Source of the DNA: Deroplatys truncata
Lineage: Eukaryota > Arthropoda > Insecta > Mantodea > Mantidae
NCBI GenBank assembly: GCA_030765065.1
Contig: CM060990.1
Coordinates: 668,638,118-668,702,117 of the forward strand
Reading direction: 5' to 3'
DNA: 64,000 nt
Shown here: in pieces, positions 45,915-56,575 of the stretch
Position numbering within the stretch: position 1 is the stretch's first letter
Layout: each line of letters begins with the position of its first letter
Translations under genes and position numbers: made by a program
The notes under the pieces: generated by a model
Seen by the model: the letters and a program-made list of their open reading frames with translations, nothing else
Database searches by the model: none
What the model was told of the DNA's origin: nothing

Positions 45915-46786
45915 TGTCGCGGTATCGTCATGTTAGTGTTATTTGCTGAGCGCCTGTTATTGTATTACTAGTTTGAATTTTGGGTTCTTTGTCCTCCGAC
46001 CAGCTATTATTATAGGTCGAGCAAATCTCTTAAACAGGGTGTGAAATTGAAAAGGAGTTGTTACTAAAGTATAACACTAATAAAAGAATTTGTTTTTACA
46101 CTTTTATTGCCGTCACACTTCATTCATTTCACATGTTTACTTTTGATACACGCCCGACTGAAACTGTTATATTTTCGAATGTAACTATTATCACTTATTT
46201 GCCGCACATTATTAATTCGCGTATTTCACATCTTTTAACTAACTTTACGACGCGAGAGATTCTGTAGAACTGCGCGACGTTTGCCTTGTGAATGATTCTG
46301 TAAAACTGCGCGACGTGTAACGCGTGAATGATCCTGTTGAACTGCGCGACGTGTAACGCGTGAATGATTCTGTTGGACTGGACATTACCCGTCTCTGGCT
46401 TTAGCTTTTTATACTCCCTCACCCCGATATGCCTAAAGATTATAATCGAGCTGCTATTGGTTAATAAAACGCGCCAACATTAGCGTCTATTTTTATATCC
46501 AATCAAAATTATGAACACATATGCTCTAGGGAAGATATTCCTTCCATTTCTACAGAAAAGCGCGCTACTCTGATGTCATTTGTTTGTCTCTTCTAATTAA
46601 TAAACAACCCATCCCATCATTTCATTGTTACCCGCTCCTATTGTCAGTTTCAGTGAGGCCGTGTAAACTTATTTCCTAACAATGCTTATAATTAACAAAC
46701 ATCTCAAATCATTGTCATACAATAATGTTAATTTACACTACAATCACTCTAGCATTTACAATGTTGTGATATAAAATACTGCGTCA
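45915..46786 (-). mobile_element. Solo LTR, family B (LTR-B2), 872 bp
   Basis: Antisense copy TGTCGCGGTATCG...TACTGCGTCA with a 4-bp duplication GAAT (45911-45914 and 46787-46790). It sits in LTR-A6 where other A copies read CACACGAATACGTATT without interruption. It carries the family TATA region, E2F-like GCGCGCC/CGCGCCAA motifs and leader tandem repeats. It ends right at the first PBS boundary and includes no PBS copy. Confidence 0.9.
46258..46381 (-). repeat. ~36-bp leader tandem repeats in LTR-B2
   Basis: Three to four units of GATTCTGTTGAACTGCGCGA followed by CGTGTAACGCGTGAAT, just downstream of the predicted transcription start. Confidence 0.85.
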
Positions 46787-47302
46787 GAATACATATTATA
46801 TTTCTCGAGGACGCACAAGCAACGCATCCAGTTATTAGTACTATCTGCAGGCAACCGTCTAAACTTCTAAATTTCTGTATTTCAAGTCTCTGATTTGCTA
46901 ATCCTACTCCAATAGAATACCTTCATTTAACTAAAGTTTTTTCTGGTTGTTGATTGGCTATTTTATAAACTGTCACTAAAATTACATTATTGTTACTCCA
47001 AGAATCAGAAGTAGTACTGTTAAACTTTCTTACTCATTATTGACTCAAGGTTACCTCATTGTTAACTCTTTGTTAGCAACTTTTAACTTATTATTCTCAC
47101 AGCTTCTACATTATTAAATTACGTAATATATTCACATAACTTTATTACACATGAATGCAATAATATAAACATTTACAATGACTGTAATATACACTTCTTA
47201 TATAATGTTACATACACATGTTGCTTTAAGGCGGGCTGTTGTTGAATTTACATATTTATATAGTTAGACTGAAATTATTCAAGTGTTTAAAATACTGTCT
47301 CA

Positions 47303-48551
47303 ATGTCCTATTGTGACATATTTTCAATATCATTGCATATTGCGTAATAAAACCTGCTTAAAAACAAAATGTCTAATTACCTTAGAACCACTCTGTTTTA
47401 TAAGAGGAATCATAAGCCACTTCTGAATTGTCATTGATGTACTATCTCAGGAAATAAGTTTCATGTTAAAGGTAATAGAAAAGCACTCACCACTCAAAAA
47501 GTCCTGGTATATTCAAGAATATTTGGAATTTCCGTGAAAAGGAGAAGGTGTACCAATGCTGAAAGCGTAGTGTGGTAAGTAAAATACATGGTTTGTAATC
47601 TGTAGGGCAGGACTTAAAATCTCATTTGAGTTGAATTTTATTATAATAAAACAGAAATACGGGTATTGAACAGCATTGCCCAGAAATAGAATAAGGTAAC
47701 ATTTTCGAACTTTTCCGAGCCTTATCCAAAATTGCGTGTGTTTTCAGGCGTATCTCTCACTCTGAGAGTTTGTATGTGCAATGCTCTTTAAAATCCGAAA
47801 TTGATATCAAGTGAACCTCTTCAATTTATTTGTATGCAATCACAGTTCCAAACCATTCTTATTTTCCAGGGTGTGGAGGGTACTAAGGAAACAGGGAACA
47901 AATTTTAACGTTAGAACAGCTTTTACACACAGAATAAGCCTGCCTAGGTAATATTATAGTGACAATATGCATGAAGATATGCAATAAATGTATTGGAAAA
48001 CTACCTGACAGTTTCCAACAGCTTCGCAATAAGCATTATATTGCAGAAATACCAAACCAAACTTGCAACGTGGAACACATGCTTCTATATGTCAGCGTTC
48101 CTCAACCCTACGTCCCGACGCCCTGGCACGTCCTGAGGGCGGGTGGAGGGGAGAGGGTTAGGGAGATAGTGAAATTACGTGATGCGATAAAAGGCTTAGA
48201 AAGAATATCTACTGCAAGATAAAGCTGCACTACAAATTGTTTATAAATCTTTCATTTTTGGTACTTTCATTTCAGTTTTATTTCCTTAAATTTCTAATGC
48301 AACTTTTAATATTTGGATAGATTCAATAGCCTATGGAATAGATTTAAAGCAACGATAACAGAATTATTTCCTGTTGAGCGTTTATTAGATAACTAAATTT
48401 GATTCAGTGCTAGTGTAGATCGTGAGAAGAAAAAAACAGCATTTTTTCAGTAAAAATCGAGAATTCATTGATCTCAATAGTGTCAATAGGTATATATTTA
48501 TCAGGGTGCCATGAGAGAAGATTTTTTTTCTGTAAAAGCTTATCCACACAT
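47303..48551. other. No supported feature
   Basis: An 87-codon ORF at 47959-48222 is not recognised. Confidence 0.4.
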
Positions 48552-48824
48552 TTAACATGCTAGTCTCTAGTTCCCGAGGTCGCGAGTTCAAACCCGGCGG
48601 AGGGCGATGGATTTTTTCGGGCGTAAAAAATACTTAGCATGGCTTCCGTCGGAAGGGAAGTAAAGCCGGTGGTCCCATGTCGTAGATTTACGACACGTAA
48701 AAGAACCTCAAGCCTGATAAAGAGGCCTCTGAGCAAAATTACCGGCCATTCACGCCCAATTTAGAATGGGACGCTAAGGACCACAGCAGTTAAAGAGCGT
48801 CCATAAATAAAACTCAATTTAATT
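48552..48824 (+). mobile_element. SINE family 3
   Basis: Perfect 12-bp duplication TTATCCACACAT (48540-48551 and 48825-48836). It has a degraded tRNA-like head with B box GAGTTCAAACCC, then CGGGCGTAAAAAATACTTAG and CGTAGATTTACGACACGTAA. The 3' part (CCATTCACGCCCAATTTAGA) is also found inside both hAT-like elements near 24240 and 31500. Confidence 0.85.
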
Positions 48825-48939
48825 TTATCCACACATGTCAAATCAGAATATATTCTTGTAATTCATATCTGCTTAAGCACAGCACTGACTGAAAAAAAAA
48901 CATTAGTAAAGATAAAAGTGTGAAGAGAAGAGACCTCCA

Positions 48940-49290
48940 AAGGCATGTCCATTAAGCCTTACAGCGATCTCCCGGAGGTAGGGCTGAGACGAAAGAAACT
49001 GCAAAGGACCAGATCCGGAACGCAGCGCACGCTTAGCGAAAGCGGGGCCCCTAATGATTCCAGAAAGTGGCTATTCAGACACCAGCGTCGAGTCCCCGAT
49101 ATCCCTTGGAGACAGCTACAAAGAGGCGGTCACAAAGAAAATTTCGCGTGGAATTTGTGGAAGATAAGCCATCCCAGCAGTCGCATACCGTCCAGGGAAA
49201 ACTACGAAAAAAACCCAAGCTCAGTGTAGCAGGCCCAACGGGAATCAAACCCGGGACTTCCCGAATACTGGATATAGCGGCTACAGTCTG
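48940..49290 (-). mobile_element. SINE family 4, tRNA-headed
   Basis: On the minus strand it starts with a tRNA-like region with B box GGTTTGATTCCCG. The body contains GGTTTTTTTCGTAGTTTTCC, the same style of central block as SINE families 1 and 2. The 3' end is not well set, and no target duplication was found. Confidence 0.6.
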
Positions 49291-49508
49291 ATAATCCCTA
49301 TAGGTTATAAAAACAAAAAAGTGTTGGACTAAATTCAGAGGAACGGCAGTGTGTTTTTCCCCGTATTCGTAACTTCATTTGGATGCGCTGCTTAATTCAC
49401 AGGGAAGCATTGGGTGCTAAGAACACGCCCAGTGATATGGAAACTGCAGTTAAAATGATCAACTCAGTAACATCCTTCTCAAACAATGCCGACTTTCTTA
49501 TGAGATTT
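49291..49508. other. No supported feature
   Basis: Short spacer between a SINE and LTR-A7. Confidence 0.4.
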
Positions 49509-50482
49509 TGAGGCAGTATTTTTAACACTTGAATTATATAGTATATAATTTCAATAACAGCCCACCTTGAAGCAGTATGCATGTAATAATTTTTAAAATG
49601 TTTATATTATTGTAAACATGTTTAATAATGTTATATGAATGCATTATGTAATTTAATAATATAAGAGCTGTGAGAATAATAAGTATAAAGTTGCTAACAA
49701 TGAGGTAACATTGAAGCAATAATAGGTTTGAGAGTTTAAATGCTATTAGTCATGATTAGGGCAACGATAATGTAAATTTTGTGACAGTTTAAAAATAGCC
49801 GCTCAACAGCCACAAAAAGCTTTAATTAAATGCAGGTATTCTATTGGACTAGGATTAGCCAATTAGAGACTTGAAATACAAAAAGTTAAAAGTTTATACG
49901 GTTGAAATATGTTCAGTTGCTGGCAGACCTTGGTAGTGATCGGATGGAAGATGTGTTCTCTAAAGAAATGTTACGTATTCGTGTGAATCGTAAATATGTT
50001 TACGCGTTAACAAAGTGCAAGTTTTAAATTAAAGAATCTCACAGCTCTTAAAATCGGTGTAGTGCTATTTAATTTGTGCCAAGGATTAATAAAAAGAAGT
50101 GAATTTTAACTCAAAAGCCTACATTCTTGTCGTACCACGCCCTGTCTAAGAGATACATGACTCTAAAACAATACTGACGCAGCCGAGGCAAAACAAACAT
50201 AAATAATATCTATAGAAGCAGTTTAATAACAAAGTTAATATACTATTTTAAAACTTGGAGCCTAACAACCAAAATACATCTTCAAAAAAAAATCGGCTTC
50301 TCGTACGTAGCAGCATATTACGTAATAAACAATCCACTTCAGAATTGACGTTCATACATGGAGCTGATTAAATAAATAAACTCCAAGGCAATAACTTCAA
50401 GTTGGCTTCCCAAGCGTGTGGCTAACAACAGTAAAACTTCAACAACAATAAACTACAACAGTTGAAGAACATAACTTCTTCT
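49509..50482 (+). mobile_element. Solo LTR, family A (LTR-A7), 974 bp
   Basis: Sense copy starting TGAGGCAGTATTTTTAACAC and ending CTTCTTCT, a mutated CTTCTTCA. It is flanked by ATTT (49505-49508 and 50483-50486). PBS-like units at about 50344-50367 and 50400-50422 (TTGGCTTCCCAAGCGTGTGG) lie inside it. Two CCAAT-type boxes and AATAAA are present. Confidence 0.85.
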
Positions 50483-50486
50483 ATTT

Positions 50487-51469
50487 GCAATACAGGATTG
50501 CGCTGGTTTTTATAGGGACAATTCCTTGCTAGACTTTTCGAGTCTAGGAAAGAAGCTTTAATATGTTTTATTCATTGTAAGAATGAGCATATAACTGTTT
50601 TTAAAAGACAATTGTTTCGCCATATGACAGACATATTTTCTAACCTAAATAAGCTAAATTTGTACTTTCAGGACCAACCATCACTGTTTCCCAAGCTTAT
50701 GATAAACAATTAAATGAAGAAATGACAGTATGATAAAAAATAATTGCAATAAATAATTTGCGTATATTAAATCAATATATAATGTAATAAGCTTGAATTT
50801 AAAACATTGTCAAGGGAAGAAGAAGGTAATCAGGAAGCCAGGTTAACGAAAGTCATTTCATTAGTATCAGCGGAGAAGAGAGTACATTAGCTTAAAGATT
50901 ATGGGAAGGCAGTTTTATAGTTAAGTTCAGTAGTTTGAACTTGCACGTAGGCCAATTCTGGAAAAGTGAAAGGTGCATAAAATTCTCAAAAATAGGGGAG
51001 ATACCCTAGAACAAGGTAACAGACGCACATTTAGGATTCTTAAACAATGGTCCGGGCGATAAATAATGTTGGTGGGGAGTAAAATGTAGGGGAAGCATAA
51101 GTTCAGAAATACGCTGCAATTTAAATCAGGGAGTTACTGTTGTACAGTTACCGGTACTTACTAATCGATCGTTCGTGCACACCTTCGTGCAAGCAGATGT
51201 GCATGCATTCCTCACTCTGGATATTGTGACTATTGATGTGTATTTTAAATGTTCAGTGACGCGCTTGTATGAGTAATATTTCGCTGCATTCACGATAGAT
51301 CTTTCCGAGCAACATTTTAGCGACTCACGGTAACTTACACTTATTGTATTTCTTATTACGGGAAACAGTTATTTCAAACCGTAACTTTGACACGCAGAAG
51401 TTAGCAGGTATAATAATTCTGTTATTACAACTTCTAGTGCTACAATTCAGAGTTATGTAAGAACGTAGG
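50487..51469. other. No supported feature
   Basis: AT-rich; no recognisable ORF or repeat. Confidence 0.45.
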
Positions 51470-51968
51470 TTTTCACGGCCGGAGTCACAATTATAACTAA
51501 TATGATGTTCCGGGCTGTTATGCCGTGGTCTGCTGAAGAAAGATTTCCCAGACGTTTCGTCCACAACTGCGGTGGACATCTTCAGTGGCGCGGACGAAGT
51601 CTTCTCGGTGAAAGTATCGCAGCGTCTGATGCGTTGGCCGTTAGTGTCGCTCTCTTTATAGTGTGGGCGCTCTCTGCTGATTGGCCCGCTGGTATGAGGG
51701 GGCTGGCGCCGGCTGTGTTGTTGCTCTCTTCCGATTGGCTCGCAGTGTTTTTCGGTTTTGTATGACCTTTCTTGTTTTTGATGACTAGATGCCAGTTACT
51801 GTTGAGTTTCAATGCTTCTTCTTTCCTATTGAAATTATTGGGATGTTTATAAATCTCTATTGCTTCGCGTTGTTGCCGGGTATGGTAATGCTTTATGGAG
51901 GAAAGAATGTTGGTGTCCTGAAATCTAATAATGTGTTCGCCCTCGGCTTCAATGGCATGTTCGGCATG
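51470..51968 (-). mobile_element. Penelope-like element 3' end, minus-strand copy
   Basis: On the minus strand it encodes the last ~120 residues of the Penelope-like protein (EHAIEAEGEHIIRFQD to SPRRLRPRH). The terminal region with a hammerhead-like motif follows. It is nearly identical to 52880-53205 in opposite orientation and joins the plus-strand copy head-to-head near 51968. Confidence 0.85.
51548..51588 (-). ncRNA. Hammerhead-ribozyme-like motif H1
   Basis: The minus strand reads CCA-CTGAAGA-(U)-GTCCAC-loop-GTGGAC-GAAA-CGTC-TGG. CUGANGA and GAAA core boxes, a 6-bp stem II, the GUC cleavage triplet and a 3-bp stem I (CCA/UGG) are all present. One U bulges before stem II. Stem III is reduced to the palindrome ACGU, as reported for Penelope-associated ribozymes that work as dimers. 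Confidence 0.65.
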
Positions 51969-53237
51969 TTCTCTGATGATATCATTACACTTTTTCACCA
52001 TGTCCTGACTACCACTTATTTCCAGTGGAACCGGTCATTCTACGAGCAAATAGACGGTGTTGCCATGGGCAGCCCCCTTAGCCCTGTTGTGGCCAATTTC
52101 TTCATGGAGGCATTTGAGTCAAAGGCACTAAACTCAGCTCCACTCAAACCAACAGCCTGGTTCCGCTATGTGGATGACACCTTCGTCATCTGGCCCCATG
52201 GTGAACAAGCTCTTCAAGATTTTTTGTTACATCTAAATAGCATCAATCAGCGTATACAGTTCACAATGGAACAAGAAAAGGATGGCCAACTAGGCTTTCT
52301 AGATGTACTCGTTAGCAGGAAGGCTGACGGCACGCTGGGTCATACTATCTACCGCAAACCCACACACACAGACCGTTACCTTAACAAGAACTCCAACCAC
52401 CATCCTAGACAAAAACGTGCTATGATTAAGACACTCGCAAACCGTGCTTCCCGTATTTGTGAACCACACTTACTTCCACAAGAAATCCGACACCTGGAAA
52501 CAGCTCTACAATCAAATGGTTATTCAGTCCAAGAGGTGAGAAGAGCCTGCCGTCCAGCCAAGCCCCGACCGGTTACTCAGGACCAACCCAAAAGCAAGTC
52601 CATTGTCTTTCTGCCATATTTCAGAAATGTCACTGACCGTATTGAACATATACTTCAACGTCATAACGTCAAAACAGTATTCAAACCTACAAGACAATTA
52701 AACAGCCTACTGCGCTCTTCCAAAGACCCCCGAGATCCCCTGTCATCGGCCGGTGTTTACCGTATTCCTTGTTCCTGTGGTTCAGTGTACATTGGTACCA
52801 CACAGCGGAGCGCTAACACCAGACTTAGCGAACACAAAAGAAACTGCCGCCTGGGCCATACAGAAAAATCGGCAGTCGCCGAACATGCCATTGAAGCCGA
52901 GGGCGAACACATTATTAGATTTCAGGACACCAACATTCTTTCCTCCATAAAGCATTACCATACCCGGCTACAACGCGAAGCAATAGAGATTTATAAACAT
53001 CCCAATAATTTCAATAGGAAAGAAGAAGCATTGAAACTCAACAGTAACTGGCATCTAGTCATCAAAAACAAGAAAGGTCATACAAAACCGAAAAACACTG
53101 CGAGCCAATCGGAAGAGAGCAACAACACAGCCGGCGCCAGCCCCCTCATACCAGCGGGCCAATCAGCAGAGAGCGCCCACACTATAAAGAGAGCGACACT
53201 AACGGCAATAAATAGACTGACTCTGAATTATAACTAA
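51969..53237 (+). pseudogene. Penelope-like reverse transcriptase with GIY-YIG endonuclease, 5'-truncated
   Basis: One open frame runs 51789-53237, but its first ~60 codons are antisense to the inverted copy. The true protein starts near SDDIITLFHHVLTTTYFQW. RT motifs include GVAMGSPLSPVVANFFME and the catalytic YVDD at about codon 127 of the frame. The conserved FLDVLVSR and YRKPTHTDRYL blocks follow. The GIY-YIG domain begins near codon 322 with GVYRIPCSCGSVYIG and runs through RLSEHKRNCR. The N-terminal part, including the first RT motifs, is missing. What remains has no stop or frameshift, suggesting recent insertion. Confidence 0.9.
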
Positions 53238-53373
53238 TATGATGTTCCGGGCTGTTATGCCGTGGTCTGCTGAAGAAAGATTTCCCAGACGTTTCGTCCA
53301 CAACTGCGGTGGACATCTTCAGTGGCGCGGACGAAGTCTTCTCGGTGAAAGTATCGCAGCGTCTGATGCGTTG
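53229..53373 (-). mobile_element. Penelope-like terminal segment, inverted
   Basis: About 140 bp identical in orientation to 51495-51637 and inverted relative to 58204-58315, including a hammerhead-like motif. It follows the plus-strand coding region directly, so the ribozyme is antisense to that coding copy. Confidence 0.8.
53285..53325 (-). ncRNA. Hammerhead-ribozyme-like motif H2
   Basis: Same core as at 51548-51588 (CTGAAGA, GTCCAC/GTGGAC stem II, GAAA, GTC, CCA/TGG stem I), with no change in the core boxes. Confidence 0.65.
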
Positions 53374-53923
53374 GTTCAAGGTTCAAGGTTTATTTATTAG
53401 TGATAAAGTCCCTGGGGCCAGTACATGAGACCTGGCTTACAGGTGAAATTTAACATCTGGTTATAATTTTCTAGGTTCCTATGGCTTAGTCTTTGGTTTA
53501 TGAGTAACCCATACGGAGGCCCTCTATGGGCGGCCGAGAAAGGTTACATTTGCGCGATGTTGGAGTTTATCTTGCACTTTCATTAGGCCATTTTTTTTTT
53601 TCAGAAAAGTTAATTGTGCTCGATTTTTAGTGTTTATCTCACACTTTGGCCGTTTTTTCTTTCTTTCTTATTTACATATTTACAATTTTTATATACATAT
53701 ATACACTCATGCACACCGATCCATACTTACCCATTCGCACTCGCACTCATACAGCTTCTTTCACCCTCGCTATTTACACTATTTACATACAGCATCAAGT
53801 GGCACTGGTGTGCCGTGGTGTCACTGCCTGGTGGATACGCTGAGGTGGCGGCCCCTGCGGTGGTATGTGCGTGGCCGTGAGCCTGTTCTGTGGGCGCGCG
53901 GAGCGGCAAGTGGCAGGTTGATA
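53374..53923 (-). other. 3' UTR of the Jockey-like LINE
   Basis: On the plus strand it is pyrimidine-rich between 53640 and 53770 (purine-rich in the sense strand). It ends with a polyadenylation-like AATAAATAAA and a heptamer repeat. The ORFs on the plus strand here are shadows. Confidence 0.7.
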
Positions 53924-56575
53924 TTAAAAGGTTTTTATTCGTTTATGTTTCCTGTGCCTGGGCTCGCCGCTCCCGATGTTGGAGATGAGTATATTATTGT
54001 GTGTTCTGATGCGCGCCCACGTGGTGGTAGTTCGCTTGTGTATGGCTTCTGAGATGAAAGGCATGTGTAATTCTTGGTGGATACTGTAGTTTGGAAAGAG
54101 TAATGGAGGTCGGAGGATTTTTCTAAGAGCTATGTTTTGGACAGTTTGGAGTTTATTTAATACTGTTTTTGAGGCGTTTGCCCAGGCCACGCACGCATAG
54201 AGAAGTGTGGACAGGAGGAAGGATTTGTAGAGGATTATTTTTGAGCGGGTCTGCATTTCCTTACTTCTGAAGACGGGGGCGCATATCTTTAGACGTTGCC
54301 GCCCTCTGTTGGCTGTATTTGTGATGTGGGCGTTCCAGGAGAGTCGGCTGTCTAACGTGACTCCTAAGTACTTCACTTGCTGACGACAATGCAAAATTTG
54401 ACCACCGACCGTGAGGTCCATGGCCGGAAGGTTCAGCTTCTTTGAGAAATATATAAGCTGGCACTTGTGTGCGTTAATTTGGATTTTCCAGTCATGTAGC
54501 CATGAAAGGAAGCGGTCAGTGTACCGCTGCATTTCTAAGATGCCAAAGTGTGGATTTCTATGGTGGTTGTAAATTGCAGTGTCGTCAGCGTACATGGCGA
54601 CCTTGCATCGGGCGTCCACGGGAAAGTCATTTGTGAAGAGGAGGTAAAGGAGAGGGGAGGTGATTGCCCCTTGTGGTGATGAAGAACGTCCCACCTGGAC
54701 GTAGAAGCGCCGGTTTTCTAAAAAGCTGTGAATCAAATATAAGTAATTTTGGAGGCCGGGAAAGTTGCGGTGCAGTTTATAGATCAGGCCATCGTGCCAG
54801 CACCGGTCAAATGCGGCTTCTACGTCCAGAAATAAAGCCAACGTTGAAGCCCCATTGTTGAATTGTTCGGTGACGTCATCAACAAGACGTAATAATTGCA
54901 AATCAGTGGAATGACCTTTTCTAAATCCAAATTGAGCATTTGAAAGTTCTTGTCGCTCTGAGATTTGTTTTTTCAGCCGAAAAAGTAAAATTCTCTCGAA
55001 CAATTTTCCAATGTTGGACAGGAGACTAATGGGCCTGTAATTTTGAGGGTGCCTGGTACTCTTCCCTTGCTTTGGGAGCATAATAACCTTGGCTTGCTTC
55101 CAAGTTTTGGGGAAGTAATTGCCTTTCAGGCAAGCATTGAAGATTTTTGTGATGTGTACCAGGGCTTTTCTCGGGAGATGTTTTAGCTCCTCATTGGTCA
55201 CCCTGTCCGGGCCGGCGGCTTTCCCATTAGGCAATTTCCTAATGAGATTGAAAACTTCCTGAGGTGTAATGTGTGGTAGTGGTTGCTCGTGCTTCCGCGC
55301 CACCCATGCTTGTACCCATGTTTGCACTTCATGCTGCTGTGCTGGGATGCTGTTGTGCTCCGTAAATCTCTCTTCGAGGCAGTCTGCAAACAGCTCGGCT
55401 TTCTCCTCTGCGGAGAAGTGCAGGCCGAGGTGAGTGTGGAGTGCCTCAGTGCCAGTGTTGACGCTTGAGGAGGTCTTAAATGCCCTTAACAATTTCCACA
55501 AAGAGTTGTCCGAATGTGTGGTACTCAACATTTTGTTCTCCCACTGTTCAATTTTGTTTAATCTAATTTGTTGCCGAATGGTGCTGCGTAGCCAGTTTGC
55601 TAGCATTTTAACTTGGGGCTGGCGGGTTTGCCTCCAGAGCCTCATCAGGCGTCGCCTCCTGGCAATGAGCTGCTCCACCTCGGGGTACGTGCAGAAGCTG
55701 GGTGGACTTGAGGCGTATGTGGTAGCGCTTCGTTTGGCTGTGTGCAGCGAGGCGGTAAAGTTTTCAATGGCGGCGTCAATTTCCGCCTCGCTGCGGTATG
55801 ATAGCCTGGGCTGCGCCATCTTGTGCATCTCGACTTTGAATTTCTCCCAGTTGATTTCAGCTCTCTTTGTGGGTCTGGGTGCCTGAGCTGTGATAGCACC
55901 ACAGATTTCGAAATGCACAGGAAGATGGTCGGAGTCCAGGCTATGATACACAGTGAAATTTTGTGAGATTGCCGCATTTTTTGTCAAAACGAAATCCAAA
56001 ACTTCAGGGTCAAAGTGACCTGAACGATGCCAAAAAGTGGGGTCAAGGGGGGTGTGTACCTCCACATCGTCATGTTCAAGCAAAAAATCTACCAGGAGAT
56101 TTCCGGCCGCGTTTGCCCGGCGTGACTGCCACCAAGGGTGCCGGGCGTTGAAATCTCCTGCAATTATTACGTGCTCCCCTAAATCGAGGATTTTTTTGAG
56201 GTCTCTCTAGAAGTAGGGTGAATTGGGGGCCTGTAAAGCGCTACTAGTACCACCGTGTTGTTATTTATTTGTGTTTTTAGTGCTGTGCACTCTAACGCCT
56301 CCAATGCCGGAAGCGTGACAGAAGCACGAGCAATAGCGTTTTTTTATTAAAATAGCTGTTCCTCCCCCCAGTCTGCCAATTCTGTCGGTCCGAAAAATGT
56401 CATATCCCGTGAGTTTAAAAGTGTACTCTGCTTGTAATTTAGTTTCGCAAATGAATGCGACATCAATTTTGTTGCGCCTCAGGTAGCCTTCAAGTTCGTA
56501 CTGTTCCCTGTAGATGCCATCGGCATTCCACAGGAGAGCACGCGTTAAAGATATACCTCCCCTTATGGTAGCCAT
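53924..56575 (-). pseudogene. Jockey-like ORF2 (APE endonuclease and reverse transcriptase), frameshifted
   Basis: The endonuclease starts MATIRGG with ALLWNADGI and IDVAFICETKL. The frame breaks at about 56261-56275 and again near 56230, and a TAG sits in the endonuclease frame at 56209-56207, before AGDFNARHPWW. From there the frame is open to 53924: SDHLPV (end of endonuclease), then NGKAAGPDRVTNEELK, NYRPISLLSNIGKLFERIL, FLDVEAAFDR (RT motif A) and YADD (54592-54581, motif C). VKYLGVTLDSRLSWNAHI and the C-terminal domain follow. It lacks RNase H, as expected for Jockey. Only the endonuclease is damaged; the RT domain is intact. Confidence 0.9.

Larger units (their letters stand above)
45285..47302 (-). 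mobile_element. Solo LTR, family A (LTR-A6), interrupted by LTR-B2
   Basis: Antisense copy ending CTGTCTCA at 47302. Excluding the 872-bp LTR-B2 (45915-46786) plus one duplication copy, it is ~1142 bp, the longest family A copy here. The extra length comes from four PBS-like units at 45321-45486 instead of one or two. The left end is approximate, with no clear target duplication. Confidence 0.75.

Noticed and set aside
51789..51968. N-terminal 60 codons of the 482-codon frame at 51789-53237
   Set aside because: They are antisense to the inverted Penelope-like copy (its C-terminal coding and terminal region), so they are not part of the real protein.
53614..54052. Plus-strand ORFs up to 140 codons
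   Set aside because: Lie over the LINE 3' UTR and ORF2 end; hydrophobic runs come from the pyrimidine-rich strand.
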